Source: Ascochyta rabiei | Taxonomy: Eukaryota; Ascomycota; Dothideomycetes; Pleosporales; Didymellaceae | Assembly (NCBI RefSeq): GCF_004011695.2 | Contig: NC_082411.1 | Span: forward strand, 496,001-560,000 | DNA: 64,000 nucleotides | Direction of reading: 5' to 3' | Shown here: piece by piece, positions 54,264-64,000 of the stretch | How the letters are laid out: each line of letters opens with the position of its first letter | Numbering within the stretch: position 1 is the first letter of the stretch | Notes under the pieces: generated by a model | Databases searched by the model: none | Told to the model about the DNA's origin: nothing | Seen by the model: only the letters and a program-made list of their open reading frames with translations | Translations under genes and position numbers: made by a program

Positions 54264-56626
54264 TCTACTTCTAACTAGGCTACGTAGAGTCCTAATAAGG
54301 TATTTTAGTAACGCTAGAAGGCTAACCTATATACCTATTACAGTAAAGAGGGATATATTTACTAGAATTATACTAACGTAGTAGTAACTATAGTATAGGT
54401 AATAATATTCTTAGGTAAGAAAGAGGCTAGTTTATATAGAGGAAACTAGCTATTTCTAATATAAGTCTAAGTTAAGAGCGCTATAGAAGTATATTAGTAA
54501 GGGAGACTACTAGTATAGAGGTATTATAGGCTGTTAGAAGAGCTATTATAGACTCTATAGACAAGCCCCTATTCTATATTCTATTATTAATTAATAGGGT
54601 AATTTAGGCTAATATACTAGTAGACTTAGGGTATAAATACTTTAGTATAGTAAGTAATAACTTTACTACGCGCTTAGAAGGAGACTTTATTAAGGTACTA
54701 CTATAACGCTTAGTATAAGTAGTAGGTACTAGTAGAAAGTCTATAACCTTCTATTTAGTCCTATTTAAGTATAACTTAGATAGGTAGCACTTATAGGCTA
54801 TAGCCTATATAGTGCTAGGTCTAAGCTAGGATATTATTTTAGGAAAGCTCTAGCTTTAATAAGAGGGTGTAGTATTAGACGTAGAAAAGGGCACACTAAG
54901 AATATAACAGGTAGAGAATCTTATAGTCTATAAGTTCTTATAGTATATAGTAAACATTTATATAGCTCTTCTATTAGTAACTAAGTTTAATAAGACCCTA
55001 GCTAATAGGCTCTAGAAGCACCTGCCTAGGAATTGGTTTATCTCTATAAGCCTCTATAATATTACTAAAATCCTCTTAGTTTAATCCCTAGGAGCGTAAG
55101 AGACAGCAGAGGAGGTAGACCCTCTCTCCCCTAAGTTAGTCTAGTTTTAGGACCTATTTAATAAGAGTAAGGCCTCTAGCCTTCCCCTATATAGGGGCTA
55201 GATAGACTACTACATATAGTTATAACTTAACTAGTCTAGAAAGAAAGAGTCTCTACCCTAGGGCCCTCTATATAACATGCTAAGGGACTAGCTACTTAAG
55301 CTATAGAAGTAGGTGTTAGTACTAATAGATAAGAGGTAGATCTGCGCCTCCTCTTCCCTAGTAAGGGCTCTAGTCCTACTAGTTAAAAAGTTCTCTAGTA
55401 GGTAGTGTATGTGTATAGACTATTACGCACTTAATAGTATTATAATTACTAACTAGTACCTACTTCCTCTTATTAAGGAGATTTTACGTACACTAGGGGG
55501 TGCCTACTAGTTCTCTAAGGTTAATATCTATGTAGTATTTTACTAGATCTATGTTATAGAGAGAGATAAGTACCTTACTACGTTCTATACTTATTTTAGG
55601 CTCTTTAAGTACCTTGTCTGCCTATTTAGCCTAGCTAGAGCACTAGCGTTGTTCTAGCGTTATATTAACAGCGTGCTTTAGGAGATAATAGGTAACTCTA
55701 CTACTACGTAACTAGATAATATCCTTATTTATAGTAGTAGGTCTAGAATAGACTACTTTAGAAAGGTTAGTAGAGTTCTTACGCTTCTATATAATATAGA
55801 GCTATATTTAGATCCTAAGAAGTGTATATTTATAACAAAGGAGGTATACTACCTAAGATATATTATAAAAGCTAAAAAGGATATTTATCCTAATTCTAAG
55901 AAGGTTAAGGCTATCTGTAATTAGGAAGCCTTATAGTCTTTACGCAGAGTCTGCAGTTTTCTAGAGTTTACTAACTTCTACTAGGACTTTATTCTAGCCT
56001 TCTCTAGTATTACTACTCTACTTAATTAACTTATAGGGAAAGTTATCCTGTTCTAGTAGGGGTAGAAGGAGGACGCAGCATTCTACTAGCTAAAGAACGC
56101 ATTTATAATAGAACTAGTCCTAGCCTAGTAGAACCCTAAGTAAGAGACACTACTAGAGGTAGACTACTCTAGTAAGGTATTAGATAGCTACCTTTTATAA
56201 TAGTATAGAAAGGTACTTTACCCTATAGTATACTACTCTACTATACTTATAATAGAATAATAGAACTACACTATCTATAATAAGGAGTTAACTACTATTA
56301 TAAAGTGCCTAGGGGTCTAGGTAGCTAAATTAGGGTCTGTTACTAGGCTGTTTACTATCCTAACTAACTATAATAATCTCTAGTACTTTACTACAGCGCG
56401 CAGGCTAAGTAATAGGCAGCACTAATAGGCAGAGGAGCTATTAAAGTTCTATTTCTACCTTTACTTCTGCCTAGGGCGCCTTACAGCCTAACTAGATATA
56501 CTAAGCTACTAGAAATAGAACTATAATAGGAGGTTAGGGGGGGCCTATAGAATAATAACCCTAGTTCTAGTATTAGTAGTTAGTACACTAGGCTCTAGTA
56601 TACTTTACTTTTTATTAATATATATA

Positions 56627-58489
56627 ACGTACTCTATAGGTAAGTAGATTAAATAGGTAAGCAGATTACTCTACTAAGACTACACTAAGTTTCTACCCTA
56701 TTATAGCTTATATTAGCCTACTTTAGCCTTATATACAGTAGTGTAGTATATAATATTATTTAGAAACATCTTCTATAGCCTTCTTATATATATATAAGTT
56801 ATATCTAACATTATAGCACTTTATATAGCGTCTTTAGGTTACTTCCCCTCCTTTAGCGCACACTTACTTCTTTACCTTCTTACTATTACTATACGCCCTA
56901 AACTTAGTTAGAGTAGTTAATTAAAGGCCTTTCTTAGCTGTTAGGACTCCCTTCTACTGTAATTACTTTCTTTTATGCAATTTACGTCGCGTAGCAGCCT
57001 TATTTACTGCTTAAAGCCTAGTAATCTCCCTTTAAGCCAACACTAGCTTATGCGCTACTATAGCTGCGCCTTTAGTAAGCTTTTTAAAGGCCTTAACTAT
57101 TAAAGTTAGTAAGCTGCTTGCATGCCTTTAAATCCTCTCTTAAACTAGCATTAATTGCGACCCTAATTATAGGGTAGTGCTTAGGGTTTAGGACTACTAG
57201 GGCTTATCTTCTATAGTAGGTAGCAGTAGAGTATGTAGGCGGACATTAAGACCTATTATAACCTGTTCTAGGTTAAGAGAGACTATTCTAGCGCCTTAGA
57301 AGCCTTCTTAGATATTACTAGAAGTAAATATCTCCTTATAGGCGTCTATAAAGTATAGTAGGAACTTAGTTTTAGTAATATAAGTAATGTAGTTATGTAT
57401 AAGATTCTTAGCCTAGCGCCTATATACCTTTTTTAGAGGGGGAAAATAACCTATATCTAGTAGTTATAAGAGGTAAGATACGTATAGATGTATATATAGT
57501 GTAACAATCTTTACTTCCTTATAGTATTATTAGAAGTTAAGGGAGTTATAGCTCTTATAGCTGTTAATAAGAAGTAGCTAGTGTACTCCTTAGGTGCGCG
57601 TCTTTATATAGGCATTAAAGTGCTTTAACTAGTCTAGACTAAGCTTATTAGTAGTCTATCTGTTCTTAAAGACTCTAATAACCTAGTTATAGGGCAGATT
57701 GTCCTCTTTATACTAGGCAGAGAGGTAGTTACAGCCTTTAAAGATAATAAAGGGTAGAATAGCCTACCCTATGCTATTAATGCCCTATATAACTGTTGTC
57801 TACTCTTAATTACCTTACTACACTACCTTTAGCTGTTCTTAACGCTCTAAGACTATAATAACTACTTCTATTAATATCTAGCCTATTATAAAGCCTGTCT
57901 TATTAAAGTTTTACGTATTATTATTCTAGATACTATACCTAGCTTTAATATTTGCTATAAGCCTAAACTAGCCCCTAATAATCTCTAGATCCTTATAGAG
58001 GGCTCTCTTATAGTTGTACTTATAATTAAACCTTACTTTAAGGTTAGGGCAGCGCTTAACAAACATATTAGGCTAGTTTATGCTAATATAGCCTATATTA
58101 CGCTTAGTACGCAAAGAAATAGCTATATTAGCTATAGTAGCTAGCTAAGAGGTAAATCCTTATGTATCTAGCTTAAGGATATACTTAGTAATTACGTCCT
58201 CCTTAGTCTAGTCTATAATCTATTAAACTAGCGTATAATTAGCTTATGTAGGTTGTTCTGTATATTAAGCGTGTAGTATACTATAAGGTGCGTTATATAT
58301 AGCTGTAGCGCATTATAAAGTAAGCGTTACGTCTTATTTAATTACCTAGAGCGTAAGCTATATTACAGCTTCTCTTAAGGGCGTAGATTAATGTTGTTGT
58401 TAAGGCATTGCGTGGTAAGGTAGAGGTTTAGTGTAGGCTTAGCAGAGTAATCCGCTTACCTGTTTAATCCGCTTACCTATAGAGTACGT
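56627..58489 (-). mobile_element. Fot1/pogo-type DNA transposon, copy A2
   Basis: 1,863 bp, exactly the length of A1, with the same ~71-bp inverted ends and TA on both sides (56625-56626, 58490-58491). The interior aligns with A1 along its length by eye, differing chiefly by C/T and G/A changes, without visible insertions or deletions. It is inserted in pol of the outer retrotransposon between the RNase H and integrase remains. The transposase relic is on the minus strand. Confidence 0.87.
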
Positions 58490-60009
58490 TATATAATTAC
58501 TATAGAATAAAGGTATTTAGTAGGACGTAGAGTATATAGTACGCCTGTCTACTCTCTATAATAGAGCCTGCTAGTTCCCTTCTAAGGCTAAGACTACTTA
58601 GTAAATTATAGACTATATACTTAGTACTTATAGTATACTACTATAGCGTAGAGTTATATAGGTTCTATATTAGAAGCTACTTATAACTATAATAATCTAA
58701 AGGGTATATAAATCTAACCTAATAGGCTATCTAGGTACTAATACTATATTCTATATTATTAGACATAACCTCTACTAGAAGGGGATATTATAGGACGTTT
58801 AGTATTATATCTATAACTACTACTGTTTTAGTATACATATATTATAGCGCTAATAGTAGAGCTTACTCTAGCTATTACCTATTACTAACTGTTTTTAGTT
58901 CTAGATTTTAATAGACTTTATATTTAACCTTTCTTAAGCTAATAAGAATACACTATACTATCTCTTAGTTATTATAGATTATTTTTCTAAGTATATACAG
59001 CTTAAGGTAATAACTTCTATAACTATAGAATATTACGCTAAGGTCTTCTATAACACGTAGTAGTAGTTCTAGAGCTTTCTTAGCACTATAATTATAGACT
59101 ACAGCTTAGACTAGCTAGAACATTTTTAGATAACGCTGTATAGCCTTATAGGGGTAGACTAGCTACTCTCTATAGCCTATTACCTCTAAATAGATAGAGG
59201 GATAGAGCGTACTAACTAAGAGGTATAGGTAGTCCTATAGGTTATAGTTAACTTTAAATAGGATAACTAGCCTAACTACCTTCTAGCCTGCTAACTAGCT
59301 CTTAACAATTACAATTCTTTAGTTACTAGAGTTAGTTCTAACTTACTTCTCTATAGCTATAATGTAGACCTCCTACAGATAATAGTGCTACTAACTATTA
59401 GCTAGAACACGCTACAGAGATAAGTAGTCTATTTTCTAGATAATCTTTAGTAAGGTATAGAACTTACCTAGGTAGCTATAGTATAGGTATAATAGCGCAC
59501 CTAAGATATAATAGACTATAGCTATAGGCCTATAGCGTAGTACTATATAGAAGATAGAGTATAGTTTTCTCTCTATAATATAAAAACTAATAGGCTAAGT
59601 TAGAATCTTAACTAGTTATAAGCCTAGTACGCAGTAGTTATAGTCTCTACCTCTTTAATGGTTACTCTAGATCTACTAGGTAACCTTTATAAGATAGTGT
59701 ATATAGACCTACTAGAATATATAGTATCTAACCTACTACCTATATAGCACCTATAGGAAAGTAGACTAGGCCTACTAGTTATTCTAAAGAAGGATAATCT
59801 AACTCTAGCTAAATAGAAGGAGAGGAAATTTTAAAAGAGAAGAGGGCTTACAGGTAGAATAAATCTTAAGTTCTAGTTAAATAGAAGAGGTACATAAAGC
59901 TAACGTAGGTACTACTAGTAGTATTATAGAATATAATAGTATAGAAGGTCTTTATAGTAATATATACAGTATATTAAAAGTAGATATAAGAAAGAAGAAA
60001 CTTTTAGTA

Positions 60010-61874
60010 ACGTACTCTATAGACAAAAGAATTAACAGATAAGAGAATTACTTTTACTAAGCCTCTACTAAACCACCCTTTATATAATAATACCTTCTTA
60101 ACAACACTATTTAGACGTGTTAAAAGAAGCTTAGATATAGCTTGCGCTCTAGGCTCTTAAATAAGACGTAACTCTCTCTTAGTAACGCGCTGCAGCTATC
60201 TATAGAGTTTCTTAAGCTATACTAAGTAGGTAATATATAGGATAACCTTTACGCACTAATTCTATAGCTAACTTACAGAAGCTAGATAATAATAAGAAGA
60301 AGGTAATTATTAAATATGTCCTTAAGCTAAACATATAAGGATTTTCTTCTTAGCTTTTAGATATAGCTACTATAGCTAATTCTTTACAAGGTAAGTATAA
60401 TCTAGGCTCTATTAGCATAAACTAGCCTAGTATGTTTATTAAGTAATACCTAGAGCTAAAAGTTTAGTTTAATTATAAGTATAACTATAAGAAAGCTCTC
60501 TATAAGGATTCTAAGGATCTATAGGGCTAGTTTAGCCGAGTAGTAAACGTTAAAGCTAAGTATAGTATCTAGGATAAAGACATATATAACTTTAATAAGA
60601 GAGGCTTTATAATAGGCTAGATCTCCCTAGAAGTAGTTATTATAGCTTTAGAATAATAAGATTAGCTAAAGGTAGTCTAGCTAGGTAACTATAAGTAGGC
60701 TACAGCTATAGTAGGCATTAATACTAAAGAATAGGCTATTCTAGCCTTTCTTATCTTTAAGGCCTACTACTACCTCTCTGCCTTGTATAAAGAAGAGGAT
60801 CTGCCTTAAGACTAGGTTATTAGAGTCTCTAATAACGGCTAGACTACTAATAAGCTTAGTCTAGACTAGATAAGCCACTTTAATAGGTATACAAAGGAGC
60901 GTACTGTTAGTACCTACTATTTACTTACTACTAATAATTATAAGAGCTATAACACTCTTAAATTCTAGCAGTACTATAAGGATAATAAGATTATTACTCT
61001 CTATTTACCTTTTTACTTATTACACCTTATATAGCCTCTTAATATAGCTTATTTTACTACTTTAAAGAAGGTGTATAGGCGCTAAGCTAAAATACTTATA
61101 TATAACTAGATTAACTATATTATAAAAATAGAGTTTCTACTATACTTTATACGCGCCTATAACGCTATAATTACTTCTAGTAATATTTAAGAAGGGTTCT
61201 AAGGCGCTAGACTAGTTCTGTTTAACCTATAATAGGTTATAAGCAGCCTTAATATAAAGCTACGTACGCTATTACTACTACTACCTATTAATAACAAGCT
61301 CTAGCAGTTGCAAACCCTAAGTAATACCCTTAAACTTAGGTTGTAATTAATACTTATAAAGATAAGGATTTAGAGGTATATAGATAGCTTACCTACCTCT
61401 ATAATTAAAGCGTTTAAAAAGGGCTTAAAGGGGGCAGCTATAATTACGTACAAGCTAGTGTTAGTATAATAGGAGATTACTAAGCTTTAAGCTGCTAATG
61501 AGGTAGCTATATAACAAAAATTACACAAAAAAAAAGCAGGTTAAGAAAGAAGGTACTCTAATAGTTAAAGAAGGCTAGTAATTAACAGCTCTAAAAGAGT
61601 TTAGAGCGTGTAGTAATAGTAAGAAGGTAAAGAAGTAGGTGCGTGCTAATAGGGCTAAGCTAACCTAAAGGCGCTGTAGATAGTATAGTAAGACTAGATA
61701 TAATATATAAACATATAAGAATAATGTAGAAGTAGTCTCTAAGTAATATTATAGCTTGTCTTGCCTTATATAGTACTAGTTTATAGTATTTTAGGCTATA
61801 GTAGAGTAAGTTTTAGTAGGGGCTAAGTAAAAGTAATTCTCTTATCTGTTAATTCTTTTATCTATAGGGTACGT
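60010..61874 (+). mobile_element. Fot1/pogo-type DNA transposon, copy B2
   Basis: 1,865 bp with ~50-bp inverted ends starting acgtactctataga, and TA on both sides (60008-60009, 61875-61876). The plus strand shows a decayed DDE_1 transposase. Its start codon is now ATA. The box that in Fot1/pogo proteins reads F-D-E-T-G-F appears near 60,591 as FNKRGF. The later N-N-Y-K-S-Y near 60,944 stands where D-x-H-x-S-H is expected. The sequence between and after these fits the family, ending with a Lys-rich tail. Both catalytic Asp positions are replaced by Asn codons, in addition to many stops. Confidence 0.87.
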
Positions 61875-62866
61875 TATTTATTATAACCCTTATATAGTTC
61901 TATTAGAAGATACTATATAGAGTATATAGCCTAGTATAGAAGAGCTTAGAGACCTTATAGCGTTAGTATAACGCTACCTTAGGCTCTATACTACTAGATA
62001 AATAGTAGTAAGCCTTAATACTTAAAAAAGATAGAGTTATTAATAGATAGGGAATAATAGGTAGTAGTAGCTATTATACTAGGTATAGTAGAGCTTAGCG
62101 TTTATAGTAAAGAGGTTATTATTATTATATATATAAGTGTGCTTACGCTTAGTATAGGTATAGTACGTCTTACTAGCACTAAGAATATAGTTAGCTGTAG
62201 AAGGTTAGTAGGTAAGTAGGCCTATAATAGAAGTAGAATATATATAAGACTAACTAGTAAGGATAGTAAGAAGGTAGTATAGGCAGTATAGAACAGCACT
62301 AGTAGAGATAGAGACTAGGTTCTTATTATCTAAATTACTCTTAACCTTACAGTTACCTATATAATAGTAGTAAGCTTTCTATATATATAGTTAGGCTCTA
62401 TAACTATATTAGAAACTATAGAAAGAGAATACTAGAGAATATTATAGATAGAGGGGAGGGACTATAGCAGACTATAACTACCCCCTCTAAGAGGACTACT
62501 AGCCTCTTAGCTAGTAGCCTAGTAGCTATAACTAGAAGTAATAATAGATATAGTAGGTTAAGTATAGATATAATATAAAAAAATAGGGTAGGTATAAGAT
62601 AGGTTAATTAGGTAGAAGCGTAGAGTAGTATAGTAGCTAACTTAGGTAGGTACACTAGGTAAAATAAAAACAACCTAGGTGCGCGTAGGGACTACTCTAG
62701 GTAAACTACAGACTATACTAGTAGCTAACCTACTAAGAGGTAGGCCCTTACGTAACTATAACTAGCTCTAGAGTTTACCTGCTACTAGCGTCCCTCTAGT
62801 CTACGTAAAATGTAGAAAGGACCCTATAAAATATATTTAGCTAGAGAGAGATAGAGAAAGAAGGTA

Positions 62867-63021
62867 TGTTATAGGCTTAGACCTTATCTAAGAATTAAGT
62901 AAGGTAGGGTAGTTACGTGCCCTATAGATATATTAGAAGAATACGCAACATATTACCTCCTTAAGAGATATAATACTATATTAACCCATATTTTATTCTA
63001 CCCTAAGGCTAGTCTATAATA
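62867..63021 (+). repeat. 3' LTR of the outer retrotransposon
   Basis: It starts tgttataggcttagacc, ends ctagtctataata, and is followed by ataag. It pairs with 43706-43859. Confidence 0.88.
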
Positions 63022-64000
63022 ATAAGAATTGCCTATTAGTATTTGTTTTATCTTCGTTTAGCTTATTTTAGCATCTTTTAATATATTTAGGGCCGTAATA
63101 AGTATACTAACACCTATTTAAGGCTTTCTATTAATATAGCATGCCTTTACTCTAGTTGTTATATAGTTACTACTACTTATACTACTATTATTAATATAGC
63201 TAGTATTAAGACTACCTCTATAATACTTACTACTAATATACCTATATTTATTAATACAAAGACTATATTAGGTAAGTCTATTTTTAACTAGGCTATCTTG
63301 TTACTAGGTATAATTTAAGAGTACGTTCTGTCTCTTTTTAGCTTATTATAGCATAATCTAACCTTTATAGAAACTATTTACTATAGAAAGACCTACTTAT
63401 ACTCTATAATAGCAACACTTACGTATATAAGTTAATCTTATCTAGTATATATATTAAGAAGTAAGATTAATCTAAGGCTAGTGCTGTTAAGGCTAAGATA
63501 AAGTAAAAGAAGATATTAGAGAAGAGTAGTAGTAAGACTAATCTAGACGCGCCTATTACTCCCTATAAGAAGGTATTATAGCATATTTTAACCTATTTTA
63601 ACAATATCTAACTTCTTTTATAGTTAAAGTACTAGATTACAGGTACTAGGAAAACTCTTAGTTAGCTCTAGGAGGAGTAGGAGGCTGCTAAGCAGGCTGC
63701 CGCTAATACTACTACTACTACTACTACTACTAAAAAGCCTTATAGTTATAGAGCTTCTACTTATACCTAGAGTAGTAGTCTTAGTTAGTAAATATTCTCT
63801 ATAATAGAAGGTTTAGATTAATAATACCTAAGTTTATAGTTAGTAGATAGGTTTAGGCTAATATAGTAATTAGGTGTATTACACTCTAAGATAGTTAAAA
63901 TAATACTAGAAAGATTTTCTTCTATACTAATTCTTATATATTTACTTATAATTATAACTATATAATATAATAGTTAACTTTTTTTACCTTTTTATATTAA
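63022..64000. other. RIP-degraded AT-rich DNA, older layer right of the nest
   Basis: Continues the DNA interrupted at 43,705. No open frame. A (cta)n run lies at about 63,703-63,731 within a region rich in Arg/Lys/Leu-like codons that may be a relic of another repeat. The block extends beyond the window. Confidence 0.6.

Larger units (their letters stand above)
43706..63021 (+). mobile_element. Outer Ty3/gypsy retrotransposon with short LTRs, interrupted
   Basis: This is defined by matching terminal repeats (43706-43859 and 62867-63021, 154/155 bp, both starting tgtt and sharing nearly all of their sequence) and a perfect 5-bp target duplication ataag (43701-43705 and 63022-63026). A purine-rich stretch (about 62,843-62,864) precedes the 3' LTR as a polypurine tract should. 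Removing nested insertions (44912-54263, 56627-58489, 60010-61874) leaves about 6.2 kb, a normal element size. Remains of pol on the plus strand: zinc-knuckle-like motif at about 54,330-54,370, protease DxG box at about 54,623 (DLG), reverse transcriptase about 55,360-55,920 with a Y/Q-L-D-N version of the YxDD box near 55,712, RNase H about 56,090-56,560, and integrase core about 58,800-59,400. All frames are full of TAA/TAG, so it is dead. Confidence 0.88.

Overview
This window reads as nuclear DNA of a filamentous ascomycete (Pezizomycotina, most likely a dothideomycete; the class is an inference). Introns are short (about 47-109 bp) with CTAAC-type branch points. The gene set is fungal: a CFEM GPI-anchored protein, Atg15, an Slh1-type helicase, Ykt6 and a VPS9-domain protein. 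There is a sharp compositional break near 41.93 kb. To its left is gene-bearing DNA of normal GC; to its right, to the end of the window, is very AT-rich DNA whose reading frames are full of TAA/TAG stops, the footprint of repeat-induced point mutation (RIP).

Left part (1-41,930), in order: a decayed zinc-ribbon-like gene cut by the window edge (2-715); a long gene-poor stretch with minisatellites; a conserved fungal protein of unknown function (5204-8845, +); a CFEM GPI-anchored protein with two introns (11062-11726, +); a cyclin-D1-binding/GCIP-like protein (11934-13091, -); a decayed CorA-like membrane protein gene (14013-15498, -) with a possible second relic beside it; an unknown Cys/His protein with an acidic tail (16727-17860, +); ykt6 with four exons (18300-19130, -) head-to-head with slh1 (19533-25733, +); a Ser/Pro-rich unknown protein (26104-28115, -) divergent from a BTB-like protein (28822-31104, +); an MFS monocarboxylate-type transporter (32170-33648, +); a coiled-coil spindle-pole-body-type protein joined across a GC-AG intron (34048-36664, -); a VPS9-domain Rab5-GEF-like protein (36966-39250, -); and atg15 (40029-41915, +). 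Ykt6, the VPS9 protein, Atg15 and the helicase are housekeeping functions in membrane fusion, endosomal traffic, autophagic lipid breakdown and ribosome quality control. Nothing suggests a biosynthetic cluster.

Right part (41,930-64,000) is a nest of mobile elements that can be ordered from its target-site duplications. The outer element is a Ty3/gypsy retrotransposon with unusually short LTRs (43,706-43,859 and 62,867-63,021) flanked by a perfect 5-bp duplication, ataag. Its gag region is split by a second Ty3/gypsy element with about 515-bp LTRs (44,912-45,427 and 53,749-54,263), flanked by tctgc/tctac. Four DNA elements with acgt... terminal inverted repeats and TA duplications lie inside these: two Fot1/pogo-type copies of exactly the same length (1,863 bp) and two of a sister subfamily, one carrying a transposase (1,865 bp) and one a 572-bp miniature. 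All coding capacity is destroyed. By eye, the mutated positions favour C in YCA (G in TGR), while ACA/GCA persist; this is the most unusual signal in the window and can be tested by simple counting.
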